Shown here one piece after another: positions 42,470 to 51,616 of a DNA stretch of 64,000 nt (positions within the stretch are counted from its first letter, which is position 1; each line of letters begins with the position of its first letter). Both the position numbers and the translations under genes were made by a program. Under the pieces are notes generated by a model that saw nothing but the letters and a program-made list of their open reading frames with translations, was not told the origin of the DNA and searched no databases. The DNA is from CAVVYA01 sp963752345 (lineage in GTDB: Bacteria > Pseudomonadota > Alphaproteobacteria > SMXQ01): positions 620,001-684,000 of the forward strand of contig CAVVYA010000002.1 of the NCBI GenBank assembly GCA_963752345.1, in the 5' to 3' direction.

Positions 42470-44101
42470 ATGACGACTCGGTACATTTTCATCACCGGCG
42501 GCGTGGTTTCCTCTCTCGGCAAGGGCATTGCATCCGCGTCACTCGGCGCGTTGCTGCAGGCGCGCGGCTACAAGGTCCGCCTGCGCAAGCTCGATCCCTA
42601 TCTCAACGTCGATCCCGGGACCATGTCGCCCTATCAGCATGGCGAGGTCTACGTCACCGACGACGGGGCGGAGACCGACCTCGACCTCGGCCATTACGAG
42701 CGCTTCACCGGCGTGCCGTCGCGCCAAAGCGACAACGTCACCACCGGGCGCATCTATTCGACGGTGATCTCGCGCGAGCGCCACGGCGACTATCTCGGCG
42801 CGACGGTGCAGGTCATTCCGCACGTCACCGACGCGATCAAGGAATTCGTCACCAGCGATCCGGGCGAGGCCGACTTCGTGCTGTGCGAGGTCGGCGGCAC
42901 GGTGGGCGACATCGAAAGCCTGCCGTTCCTCGAGGCGATTCGCCAGCTCGGCAACGAGTTGGGCCGCGACCGCACGCTCTACGCGCATCTGACCCTGGTG
43001 CCCTATATCCCGAGCGCGGGCGAGCTCAAGACCAAGCCGACCCAGCATTCGGTGAAGGAGCTGCTCAGCGTCGGGATTCAGCCCGACGTGCTGCTCTGCC
43101 GCTGCGACCGGCCGATTCCGCCCGGCGATCGGCGCAAGATCGCGCTGTTCTGCAACGTGCGCGAGGAAGCGGTGATCCCGGCGCTCGACGTCGACAGCAT
43201 CTACCAGGTGCCGATCAGCTATCACGAGCAGGGTTTCGACGACGTGGTGGTCAAGCATTTCGGCCTGCCGCCGGAAAAGCAGCCCGATCTCGGCCGCTGG
43301 CAGCACATCATGACCCGCATCCGCCAGCCCGAGAGCGAGGTCAAGATCGCGGTGGTCGGCAAATACACCCACTTCCTCGATTCCTACAAATCGCTGTCGG
43401 AAGCGCTCGTGCACGGCGGCATCCACAACAACGTGAAGGTCAATCTCGACTGGATCGAGTCGGAGATCTTCGAATCCGACGGCGCGATCGAGAAGCTCGA
43501 AGGGGTCGACGGCATTCTGGTGCCGGGTGGCTTCGGCGAGCGCGGCAGCGAAGGCAAGATCGCCGCGGCGCGTTTCGCGCGCGAGCACCGCGTGCCCTAT
43601 TTCGGCATCTGCTTCGGCATGCAGATGGCGGTGATCGAAGTGGCCCGTCATCTCGCCGGCGTGGCCGGCGCGGGGTCCACCGAATTCGGTCCGAGCAACG
43701 AGCCGGTCGTCGGCCTGCTCACCGAATGGATGCGCGGCAACGTGCGCGAGCAGCGCACCGCGGAGGCCAATCTCGGCGGCACCATGCGGCTGGGCGCCTA
43801 TGAGTGCGACCTGGCGCCCGGCAGCAAGGTCGGCAACATCTACGGCGCGGGCCGCATCAGCGAGCGCCATCGCCACCGCTACGAGGTCAACATCAACTAC
43901 AAGGAGCGGCTGGAGAAGGCGGGGCTGATCTTCTCCGGCATGTCGCCCGACAAGTCGCTTCCGGAGATCGTCGAGCTCGCCGATCATCCGTGGTTCATCG
44001 GCGTCCAGTTCCATCCGGAGCTCAAGTCGAAGCCGTTCGATCCGCACCCGCTGTTCGCCTCCTTCGTCAAGGCTGCCATCGACCAGTCGCGGCTGGTATA
44101 G
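42470..44101 (+). CDS. pyrG: CTP synthase
   Basis: Makes CTP from UTP, ATP and glutamine; 543 residues. The synthase domain begins TRYIFITGGVVSSLGKGI and has DPYLNVDPGTMSPYQHGEVY; the C-terminal amidotransferase domain has the catalytic Cys in FGICFGMQMAVIE and the His/Glu pair in FIGVQFHPELKSKPF. The ATG at 42470 starts the conserved N-terminus; the open frame upstream to 42380 crosses the terminator and is not likely translated. The kdsA ATG follows after 6 bp. Confidence 0.97.
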   Translation: MTTRYIFITGGVVSSLGKGIASASLGALLQARGYKVRLRKLDPYLNVDPGTMSPYQHGEVYVTDDGAETDLDLGHYERFTGVPSRQSDNVTTGRIYSTVISRERHGDYLGATVQVIPHVTDAIKEFVTSDPGEADFVLCEVGGTVGDIESLPFLEAIRQLGNELGRDRTLYAHLTLVPYIPSAGELKTKPTQHSVKELLSVGIQPDVLLCRCDRPIPPGDRRKIALFCNVREEAVIPALDVDSIYQVPISYHEQGFDDVVVKHFGLPPEKQPDLGRWQHIMTRIRQPESEVKIAVVGKYTHFLDSYKSLSEALVHGGIHNNVKVNLDWIESEIFESDGAIEKLEGVDGILVPGGFGERGSEGKIAAARFAREHRVPYFGICFGMQMAVIEVARHLAGVAGAGSTEFGPSNEPVVGLLTEWMRGNVREQRTAEANLGGTMRLGAYECDLAPGSKVGNIYGAGRISERHRHRYEVNINYKERLEKAGLIFSGMSPDKSLPEIVELADHPWFIGVQFHPELKSKPFDPHPLFASFVKAAIDQSRLV

Positions 44102-44107
44102 TTCGCC

Positions 44108-45008
44108 ATGGCAACCAGAACGGCGAAAAAACCATCCGCGGCGGCGAAGACCGCCGGCGGTGCGGTCTCTCCCAAGCATCGCCATGTCGAGGTCGGCAAT
44201 GTCACGTTCGGCAACGATGCGCCGCTGGCGCTGATCGCCGGCCCTTGCGCGCTCGAGAGCCGGGCGCATGCCTTCGAGATGGCCGACGCGCTGACCGCCA
44301 TGGCGCGCAAGCTCGGCATCGGGCTGATCTACAAAACCTCGTTCGACAAGGCCAACCGCACCTCGATCGGCAGCGCGCGCGGCATGGGCATGAAGAAGGC
44401 CCTGCCGATCATGGCCGAGATCCGCGAGAAGTTCGGCTGCCCGGTGCTGACCGACGTGCACGACGCGGCACAATGCGCGCCGGTCGCCGACTATGTCGAC
44501 GTGCTGCAGATCCCGGCCTTCCTCTGCCGCCAGACCGATCTGCTGCTCGCGGCCGGTGAGACCGGCCGCGCCATCAATATCAAGAAGGGCCAGTTCCTGG
44601 CGCCGTGGGACATGGCGAACGTCGCCGCCAAGGTCGCCTCGACCGGCAACCAGCGCGTGCTGTTGTGCGAGCGCGGCGCGTCGTTCGGCTACAACACTCT
44701 GGTGTCCGACATGCGCGCGCTGCCGGTGCTGCGCGACACCGGCTATCCGGTGGTGTTCGACGCCACCCATTCGGTGCAGCAGCCGGGCGGCAAGGGCACG
44801 ACCAGCGGCGGCGAACGGCAGTATGTGCCGGTGCTGGCGCGCGCCGCGGTCGCGGTCGGCGTCGCCGGCGTGTTCATCGAAACCCACCAGGATCCCGACA
44901 AGGCGCCGTCCGACGGCCCCAACATGGTCCATCTCAAGACACCTGCCCAAGCTGGTCGAGCAGCTCATGGCCTTCGACAGGCTGGCCAAGTCACAATCGT
45001 CTTTCTAA
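44108..45008 (+). CDS. kdsA: 3-deoxy-8-phosphooctulonate synthase (one frameshift)
   Basis: Kdo-8-phosphate synthase, about 299 residues, makes the core sugar phosphate of lipopolysaccharide from PEP and arabinose 5-phosphate. LIAGPCALESRAHAFEMA, YKTSFDKANRTSIGSARG, VLQIPAFLCRQTDLL and VVFDATHSVQQPGG are diagnostic. A Lys/Ala-rich N-terminal stretch of about 28 residues precedes the barrel. An extra A near 44940 shifts the frame at MVHLK; the true end reads LPKLVEQLMAFDRLAK and stops at 45008. Confidence 0.94.
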
Positions 45009-45104
45009 ACGAGGCTGTTTAAACGAACGCGCCGCGCTGAAACTGGCGCCCTTTTGTCCGCCTTCCGCAACACGTCCCTCAACATCTGACGACCGGAGCT
45101 TTTC

Positions 45105-46407
45105 ATGACCGCCATTGCCGATATTCAGGCGCGCGAGATTCTCGATTCACGCGGCAATCCCACCGTCGAAGTCGACGTCGTGCTGGAAAGCGGCGCCATG
45201 GGCCGCGCCGCGGTGCCGTCCGGCGCCTCGACGGGCGCGCACGAGGCGGTCGAGCTGCGCGACGGCGACAAGAAGCGCTACTTCGGCAAGGGCGTGCTCA
45301 AGGCGGTCGAGTCGGTGAACGGCGAGATCTTCGACGCGCTGTCCGGCATGGATGCGGAAGAGCAGATCGCCCTCGACGACGCGATGATCGCGCTCGACGG
45401 CACGCCCAACAAGGCGCGCCTCGGCGCCAACGCCATCCTCGGAGTCAGCCTGGCCTGCGCCAAGGCGGCGGCGGACGAATCGGGCCTGCCGCTCTATTCC
45501 TATGTCGGCGGCGTCCACGCCCGCACCCTGCCGGTGCCGATGATGAACATCATCAACGGCGGCGTGCATGCGGACAACCCGATCGACTTCCAGGAATTCA
45601 TGATCATGCCGGTGTCGGCGCCCGACCATGGCCGACGCGGTGCGCATGGGCGCCGAGGTGTTCCAGACGCTCAAGAGCCAGCTCAAGGATGCCGGCCACA
45701 ACACCAATGTCGGCGACGAGGGCGGTTTCGCGCCGAACCTGGCGAGCGCCGACGAGGCGTGCCAGTTCATCATGGGCGCCATCAAGAAGGCCGGCTACAA
45801 GCCGGGCGAGGACATCTATCTGGCGCTCGATTCGGCTTCGACCGAACTCTACAAGAAGGGCAAATATGTGCTCGAAGGCGAGGGCAAGACCCTGTCGTCC
45901 GACGCCATGGTCAAGCTCTACGCCGACCTGGTGAAGCGCTATCCCATCATCTCGATCGAGGACGGCATGGCCGAGGACGATTGGGACGGCTGGAAGGCGC
46001 TGACCGAGGAGCTCGGCGACAAGGTGCAACTGGTCGGCGACGACCTGTTCGTCACCAACCCGACGCGGCTCGCGCGCGGTATTCAGGAAGGCACCGCCAA
46101 TGCCATCCTGGTGAAGGTCAACCAGATCGGCACCCTGTCCGAAACCCTCGAAGCGGTCGAGATGGCGCACAAGGCGGCCTACCGCGCCGTCATGTCGCAC
46201 CGCTCGGGCGAGACCGAGGATTCGACCATCGCCGACCTGGCGGTCGCCACCAACTGCGGCCAGATCAAGACCGGCTCGCTGGCGCGCTCCGACCGCACGG
46301 CGAAATACAACCAGCTCATCCGCATCGAAGAGGAGCTCGGTCCTATGGCGCGCTACGCCGGCCGCAGCATCCTGCGCGGCGAGCGCGCGGCGAAGAAGAA
46401 GCGCTGA
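45105..46407 (+). CDS. eno: Enolase (one frameshift)
   Basis: Glycolytic enolase, about 433 residues. AREILDSRGNPTVEVDV and SGASTGAHEAVELRDGD open the protein; NVGDEGGFAPNLASADEA, SIEDGMAEDDWDGW, LVKVNQIGTLSETLEA and SHRSGETEDSTIADLAVA hold the metal and catalytic residues. One extra G near 45629 interrupts the frame between IMPVSAP and TMADAVRMGAEVF. The gene is followed by a short G/C hairpin and a long inverted repeat. Confidence 0.95.
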
Positions 46408-46424
46408 CGCCAATCGTGTGAGTT

Positions 46425-46443
46425 CCTCCCCCTCGGGGGGAGG
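46425..46443 (+). terminator. G/C hairpin after eno
   Basis: CCTCCCCC (46425-46432) pairs with GGGGGAGG (46436-46443) around a three-base loop, 18 bp past the eno stop, and is followed by TTTAGGT. The T tract is weak, so termination is likely but not certain. The element resembles hairpins at 53.1 kb. Confidence 0.45.
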
Positions 46444-46500
46444 TTTAGGTGGGTTGACCGGAGCGCTTCCCAAGGTCGCACGACGCGGTCAAAACCAAGA

Positions 46501-46597
46501 TCGTCATCCCGGACTTGATCCGGGACCCATCGAACAGGGCAGGCGCTCGGTCGCTGGCCATCGCCAAATGGACCCCGGATCAAGTCCGGGATGACGA
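46501..46597 (+). repeat. Long inverted repeat, REP-like
   Basis: The left arm 46501-46530 (TCGTCATCCCGGACTTGATC...) and the right arm 46568-46597 are nearly perfect inverted copies over 30 bp, with a 37-bp centre. Each arm is itself partly palindromic (CCCGGACTTGATCCGGG). Dispersed elements of this kind are common between alphaproteobacterial genes. The 46408-46834 gap holds this element, the eno hairpin and the ftsB promoter region, and no gene I can support. Confidence 0.8.
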
Positions 46598-46797
46598 ATT
46601 GTGATGGTGAGAGGTGGCGGTTAACCGGTGTCGTATCGGTCGACGTCCCCCGCCGGCGCGCTTCGCGTGCACCGTGTCCGACAAGGGGAGGGTCTCGTTA
46701 CCGACCCACTGCCAAGCGTCGCTGAGTCTGAAACGCAACACGCGGCGGTAGAACTCGGAAATTTCAGCGTCTTTTTACGCGAATTGCGAGTTTTCGG

Positions 46798-46826
46798 TTG
46801 ACGGGCGTGAATCGGCTGTGATTCTG
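46798..46826 (+). promoter_or_regulatory. Possible promoter for ftsB
   Basis: TTGACG (46798-46803) is followed after 17 bp by ATTCTG (46821-46826), a weak -10 box. The start of transcription would fall at the ftsB ATG itself (46835), so either the mRNA is leaderless or translation starts at the second ATG (46853). Confidence 0.35.
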
Positions 46827-46834
46827 TCACTGCC

Positions 46835-47278
46835 ATGATTTTGCTGCACGAAATGCGCAAGCGCGCGCGCCATATCGCAGGGCCGGTCTTCGCGATCTCG
46901 GTGTTCGGCTACTTCGCCTACCACTCGGTACAGGGCGACCGTGGCATCATCGCGTGGCTGCAGCTCGAGCAGCAGGTCGAAATCGCCCAGGCGACTTTGG
47001 AGAAGGTGTCGCGCGACCGCGCGGCCCTGGAGCATCGTGCCCGTCTGTTGCGGCCCGACAATCTCGATCCCGACATGCTCGACGAACGCGCCCGGCAGGT
47101 GCTCAGCGTCGCCCGGCCGGACGAAATCGTCATCCTGGACAAGGGTTCGTCGGTCGAACCGAAGCGCGAGAACAGCGTGCCGGTTCGCGAGAACCACGCC
47201 GCCGCCGCGCAAACCCCGTCCGGCGCGCGCGTTCTCTTCTCCACGCTGATTCCCTCCGCCTTCGCAGCCGCACAATAA
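46835..47278 (+). CDS. ftsB: Septum formation initiator FtsB/DivIC family
   Basis: Small bitopic division protein of 147 residues. A single N-terminal membrane helix (HIAGPVFAISVFGYFAYHS) is followed by a periplasmic coiled coil (LEQQVEIAQATLEKVSRDRAAL) and the family segment RARLLRPDNLDPDMLDERAR. The C-terminal 45 residues are polar and not conserved. FtsB joins FtsL and FtsQ in the divisome. The eno-ftsB-pdhA order is usual for alphaproteobacteria. Confidence 0.9.
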   Translation: MILLHEMRKRARHIAGPVFAISVFGYFAYHSVQGDRGIIAWLQLEQQVEIAQATLEKVSRDRAALEHRARLLRPDNLDPDMLDERARQVLSVARPDEIVILDKGSSVEPKRENSVPVRENHAAAAQTPSGARVLFSTLIPSAFAAAQ

Positions 47279-47438
47279 TACGATTCCAGGATTGTTCGCT
47301 GGGCCGCAGGGATTTCTTGCGCGCGTCCAATTTGCTGCTTTGCAGTTGCGAAGCATCGTTCGATATCGCAATAGGATAATGTCGCGGGTCGGGCGGCCGG
47401 TGTGCGAATATTGCGACAAATGATGGAGGAAGCGCAAC

Positions 47439-47459
47439 ATTAACTGAAATCCAGTTAAT
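47439..47459. promoter_or_regulatory. Perfect dyad upstream of pdhA
   Basis: ATTAACTG (47439-47446) and CAGTTAAT (47452-47459) are perfect inverted 8-mers around a 5-bp spacer, about 143 bp before the pdhA ATG, in an AT-rich part of a 323-bp gap (47279-47601). The gap also has several TTGC/GCAA half-sites (for example 47337-47352). It probably holds the pdh promoter and a repressor site; the protein that binds is unknown. Confidence 0.45.
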
Positions 47460-47601
47460 CTCTTCTATCGCATTGCAAAAACAGAATTTTTTAGTCCTGC
47501 TGCGGTATGACCAGGTCTTTCCTTGGTTAAAAGAAGTCGCTATATCTCCGCCATGCCCGCGTTCGCGCGCAAGTCTCAACACCGTCTTCCGGGGTGTGCG
47601 T

Positions 47602-48681
47602 ATGGTCGCTGCAACCGCCAAAAAATCCGCCGCTTTGAAACCCGCCGCCGCGCCGTCCTCGGCCGAGGCCAAACGCAAGGCCAAGCCGGCGGGTAAGTCC
47701 TCGACGTCCAAATCGCCCGATGTCAGCCGCGATTTGCTGATCAAGATGTACAGCGACATGCTGCTCATCCGCCGCTTCGAGGAGAAGGCGGGACAGCTTT
47801 ACGGGCAGGGGCTGATCGGCGGCTTCTGCCATCTTTATATCGGCCAGGAGGCGGTCGTCATCGGCATGCAGTCGACCATCCGCCCCGAGCAGGACACCGT
47901 CATCACCTCGTATCGCGACCATGGCCACATGCTGGCTTGCGGCATGGACCCGAAGGGCGTCATGGCGGAACTCACGGGGCGCCAGCACGGCTATTCCAAG
48001 GGCAAGGGCGGCTCGATGCACATGTTCAGCGCCGAGAAGAAATTCTACGGCGGCCACGGCATCGTCGGCGCCTGCGTGCCGATCGGCGCCGGCCTTGGCT
48101 TCGCCCATAAATACCGCGGCACCGATCTCGTCAGCCTGACCTATTACGGCGACGGCGCGGCCAACCAAGGCCAGATTTACGAAGCCTTCAACATGGCGGC
48201 GCTGTGGAAGCTGCCGGTCGTGTTCATCATCGAGAACAACCAGTACGGCATGGGCACGTCGGTCAAGCGCGCCTCCGCCAGCCCCGACTTCTACAAGCGC
48301 GGCGAGCCGTTCGGCATACCGGGCCGCAAGGTCGACGGCATGGACGTGCTCGCGGTGCGCGAAGCGGGCGAAACCGCCGTCGCTCACTGCCGCGCGGGCA
48401 AAGGCCCCTATATCCTGCAGATGGAAACCTACCGCTACCGCGGCCATTCCATGTCCGACCCGGCGAAATACCGCACGCGCGAGGAAGTCGAGCGCGTGCG
48501 CACCGAGCGCGATCCGATCCAGACCCTGCACAACCACCTGGTCGATGCCGGAATCGCCAAGGACGACGATCTCAAGAAGATCGACCAGCAGGTCAAGAAG
48601 ATCGTCACCGAAGCGGCCGAATTCGCCGTCAGCGATCCGGAGCCGGATCCGTCGGAGCTCTACACCGACATCTACGCGTAA
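47602..48681 (+). CDS. pdhA: Pyruvate dehydrogenase E1 component, alpha subunit
   Basis: ThDP-dependent E1 alpha of 359 residues that decarboxylates pyruvate. An Ala/Lys-rich N-terminal stretch is followed by LLIRRFEEKAGQLYGQGLIG, the ThDP motif YYGDGAANQGQIYEAFNMAA and IIENNQYGMGTSVKRAS, then YRYRGHSMSDPAKYR in the phosphorylation-loop position. ATG 47602 was taken because upstream codons (to 47473) lie in promoter-like DNA. It pairs with pdhB 75 bp downstream. Confidence 0.96.
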   Translation: MVAATAKKSAALKPAAAPSSAEAKRKAKPAGKSSTSKSPDVSRDLLIKMYSDMLLIRRFEEKAGQLYGQGLIGGFCHLYIGQEAVVIGMQSTIRPEQDTVITSYRDHGHMLACGMDPKGVMAELTGRQHGYSKGKGGSMHMFSAEKKFYGGHGIVGACVPIGAGLGFAHKYRGTDLVSLTYYGDGAANQGQIYEAFNMAALWKLPVVFIIENNQYGMGTSVKRASASPDFYKRGEPFGIPGRKVDGMDVLAVREAGETAVAHCRAGKGPYILQMETYRYRGHSMSDPAKYRTREEVERVRTERDPIQTLHNHLVDAGIAKDDDLKKIDQQVKKIVTEAAEFAVSDPEPDPSELYTDIYA

Positions 48682-48756
48682 CGTCCGTCCGCTCAGCTCG
48701 AATTCTTTTCCTCCGCGTCACCCGCGGAACGACATTTCGCAGTCAAAAGGAACGTC

Positions 48757-50211
48757 ATGCCCATTGAAGTGCTCATGCCGGCTTTGTCGCCGACCATGAC
48801 GGAAGGCAAGATCGCCCGCTGGTTGAAAAAAGAGGGCGACAAGGTCAAGTCCGGCGACGTGCTGGCCGAAATAGAAACCGACAAGGCGACGATGGAAGTC
48901 GAAGCGGTCGATGAAGGAAAACTGGGAAAAATCCTGGTGCCGGAAGGGACGGAGAATGTTGCCGTAAATCAGCCGATCGCCGTGCTGTTGGAAGAAGGCG
49001 AGACGGCCGCCGCGATCGGGAAATCGGCCAAGCCGGCGCCCAAGCTGAAGTCGGTCGAGCAGGACGCCAGCGGCACGAAAAGCCCGGGCACCGAGAAATC
49101 CGCCCAGGAGCCCGGCTCGCAGAAGCAGGTTCCGGCCAAGGCCGAAGAATCCGCCGTGCTCGCCGCGCCGACTCCGCCGCCGTCGCGCTACGGCACGAGC
49201 GACACCGACCAGAAGCATTACGAGAACACCCTCGATCAGACCGTTCGCGAGGCGCTGCGCGACGCCATGGCGGAAGAAATGCGCCGTGACGAGCGCGTCT
49301 TCCTGCTGGGCGAAGAGGTCGCCGAATACCAGGGTGCCTACAAGGTGAGCCAGGGCCTGCTCGAGGAATTCGGCGCGCGCCGCGTCGTCGATTCGCCGAT
49401 CACCGAGCATGGCTTCACCGGCCTCGCGGTCGGCGCGGCGTTCGCCGACCTGCGGCCGATCGTCGAATTCATGACCTTCAACTTCGCCATGCAGGCGATG
49501 GACCACCTGATCAATTCGGCGGCCAAGACGCGCTACATGTCGGGCGGCCAGATGGCGAGCCCGATGGTGTTCCGCGGCCCCAACGGCGCCGCGGCGCGCG
49601 TCGGCGCCCAGCACTCCCAGTGTTTCGCGAGCTGGTATGCTCATATTCCCGGCCTCATCGTCATCGCGCCCTACGCGGCGGACGATGCAAAGGGCCTGCT
49701 CAAGTCGGCGATCCGCGATCCCAATCCGGTGATCTTCCTGGAAAACGAAATCCTCTACGGCCGCACCTTCCCGGTGCCGACCGATCCGGACTTCACCGTG
49801 CCGATCGGCAAGGCGCGCATCGTGCGCGCGGGCAAGGACGTCACCATCACCGCTTTCTCGATCACCGTCGGCCTTGCCCTTCAGGCGGCCGAGGTGCTGG
49901 CGGCGGAGGGTATCGACGCCGAAGTCGTCGACCTGCGCACGTTGCGCCCGCTCGATACGGCGACCATCGTCGAATCGGTGCGCAAGACGAATCGTCTTGT
50001 CACCGTAGAGGAAGGCTGGCCCTATGCCGGCATCGGCTCCGAGGTGGCCATGCAGGTGATCGAGAATGCGTTCGACTATCTCGACGCGCCGCCGCGCCGC
50101 GTGACCGGCGCCGACGTGCCGATGCCGTATGCCGCCAACCTGGAAAAGCTTGCCCTACCGCAAATCGACGCCGTCGTCGCCGCGGTCAAGGACGTCCTCT
50201 ATCGCAGCTGA
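48757..50211 (+). CDS. pdhB: Pyruvate dehydrogenase E1 component, beta subunit with lipoyl domain
   Basis: E1 beta, 484 residues. An N-terminal lipoyl domain (residues 1-80, lipoyl-Lys in EIETDKATMEVEAVDEG) and a charged linker precede the transketolase-like core (LRDAMAEEMRRDERVFLLGE, MTFNFAMQAMDHLINSAAK) and C-terminal domain (VEEGWPYAGIGSEVAMQVI). A lipoyl domain on E1 beta is an alphaproteobacterial trait. No frame break is present. Confidence 0.96.
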   Translation: MPIEVLMPALSPTMTEGKIARWLKKEGDKVKSGDVLAEIETDKATMEVEAVDEGKLGKILVPEGTENVAVNQPIAVLLEEGETAAAIGKSAKPAPKLKSVEQDASGTKSPGTEKSAQEPGSQKQVPAKAEESAVLAAPTPPPSRYGTSDTDQKHYENTLDQTVREALRDAMAEEMRRDERVFLLGEEVAEYQGAYKVSQGLLEEFGARRVVDSPITEHGFTGLAVGAAFADLRPIVEFMTFNFAMQAMDHLINSAAKTRYMSGGQMASPMVFRGPNGAAARVGAQHSQCFASWYAHIPGLIVIAPYAADDAKGLLKSAIRDPNPVIFLENEILYGRTFPVPTDPDFTVPIGKARIVRAGKDVTITAFSITVGLALQAAEVLAAEGIDAEVVDLRTLRPLDTATIVESVRKTNRLVTVEEGWPYAGIGSEVAMQVIENAFDYLDAPPRRVTGADVPMPYAANLEKLALPQIDAVVAAVKDVLYRS

Positions 50212-50271
50212 CGCCGGGTCTGATCGACCAAGCGTACAGCGACGTCCGAAATTCTTGGGGGAACGTGAACG

Positions 50272-51606
50272 ATGCCCATCAAAGTGCTGATGCCTGCCCT
50301 GTCGCCGACCATGACCGAGGGCAATATCGCCCGCTGGTTGAAGAAGGAAGGCGACAAGGTCAAATCCGGCGACGTGCTGGCCGAGATCGAAACCGACAAG
50401 GCGACCATGGAGGTCGAGTCGGTCGATGAGGGCAAGCTCGGCAAGATCCTGGTCAAGGAAGGCGCCCAGGGCGTCAAGGTCAACGAGCCCATCGCGGTGA
50501 TCCTGGAAGAGGGCGAGGACGCGAAGGCGCTCGACCAGTTCCTCAAGAGCGAGGCGGGCAAGACCGCCGCCGCCGAAACCGAGCGCCAAAGACCGGAGCA
50601 GCCAAAGCCGAACAGCCCAAGACCGAACAGCCCAAGACCGAGGCGCCGAAGCCGGCCGCGATTCCCGCCGCGGCACCGGCGCAGAGCGCGCCGCGTCCGG
50701 CCGCGCCCCAAGCGGCGCCGTCCGGCGGCCGCGTGTTCGCGTCGCCGCTCGCCAAGCGCGTCGCCAAGGATAGCGGTCTCGATCTCGCGCGCGTGCCGGG
50801 CAGCGGCCCGCATGGCCGCATCGTGCTCGCCGACGTCGAGAAGGCGAAGGCCGCCGGCGGCGCGCGTGGGGGCCTCGGCCTCGGTGGCCTGCTCGCCGGC
50901 GCGGGCGCCAGCATTCCCGCCGGCTCAGGGCCGCGTCCAGCCGCTCAGCACCATGCGCAAGGTGATCGCCCAGCGGCTCACCCTGTCGAAGCAGACCGTG
51001 CCGCATTTCTACGTCACCGTGGATTGCGAGATCGACCGGCTGCTCGAGCTGCGTGCCGAAATCAACGCGATCGACGAGACGCTCAAGCTGTCGGTCAACG
51101 ACTTCGTCATCAAGGCGGTGGCGCTGGCGCTCAAGCAGGTGCCTGACGCCAATGCCTCGTGGAGCGACGAGGGCATCGTGTTCTACGACGCGGCGGATGT
51201 CTCGGTCGCCGTCGCCATTCCCGGCGGCCTGATCACGCCGATCATCAAGAGCGCCGAGAAGAAGGGCCTCGCCGCCATCTCGAAGGAGATGAAGGACCTC
51301 GCCGCGCGTGCCCGCGACAACAAGCTGAAGCCCGAGGAATTCCAGGGCGGCACCTTCTCGATCTCCAACATGGGCATGTTCGGCGTGAAGGATTTTTCCG
51401 CCATCATCAATCCGCCTCAGGGCGGCATCCTGGCGATCGCCGCTGGCGAGAAGCGTCCCGTGGTGAAGGACGGCCAGCTCGCGGTCGCCACCGTGATGAG
51501 CGTGACGCTGTCGTGCGATCACCGGGTGATCGACGGCGTGCTCGGCGCCCAGTGGCTGCAGGCGTTCAAGGGGCTCATCGAGCACCCGATCAAGCTGGTG
51601 TTGTAG
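50272..51606 (+). CDS. pdhC: Dihydrolipoyl acetyltransferase E2 (hidden compensated frameshifts)
   Basis: E2 core of the pyruvate dehydrogenase complex, about 443 residues. It has one lipoyl domain (ETDKATMEVESVDEGK), a linker, a peripheral-subunit-binding domain and the catalytic domain with the active site SCDHRVIDGVLGAQWLQ. The nominal frame stays open throughout, but 50593-50930 reads as Arg-rich nonsense. Two extra bases near 50593 and 50601 and a third near 50930 cancel out; the correct frame there gives AEQPKTEQPKTEAPKPAA and the binding domain ASPLAKRVAKDSGLDLARV. Automatic annotation would miss this. Confidence 0.93.
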   Translation: MPIKVLMPALSPTMTEGNIARWLKKEGDKVKSGDVLAEIETDKATMEVESVDEGKLGKILVKEGAQGVKVNEPIAVILEEGEDAKALDQFLKSEAGKTAAAETERQRPEQPKPNSPRPNSPRPRRRSRPRFPPRHRRRARRVRPRPKRRRPAAACSRRRSPSASPRIAVSISRACRAAARMAASCSPTSRRRRPPAARVGASASVACSPARAPAFPPAQGRVQPLSTMRKVIAQRLTLSKQTVPHFYVTVDCEIDRLLELRAEINAIDETLKLSVNDFVIKAVALALKQVPDANASWSDEGIVFYDAADVSVAVAIPGGLITPIIKSAEKKGLAAISKEMKDLAARARDNKLKPEEFQGGTFSISNMGMFGVKDFSAIINPPQGGILAIAAGEKRPVVKDGQLAVATVMSVTLSCDHRVIDGVLGAQWLQAFKGLIEHPIKLVL

Positions 51607-51616
51607 GAGCATCGCC

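Noticed and set aside
50600..50645. A 15-bp direct repeat (GAACAGCCCAAGACC) in pdhC as a mobile or regulatory element
   Set aside because: Only two copies, and in the corrected frame it encodes a normal Pro/Lys-rich E2 linker.
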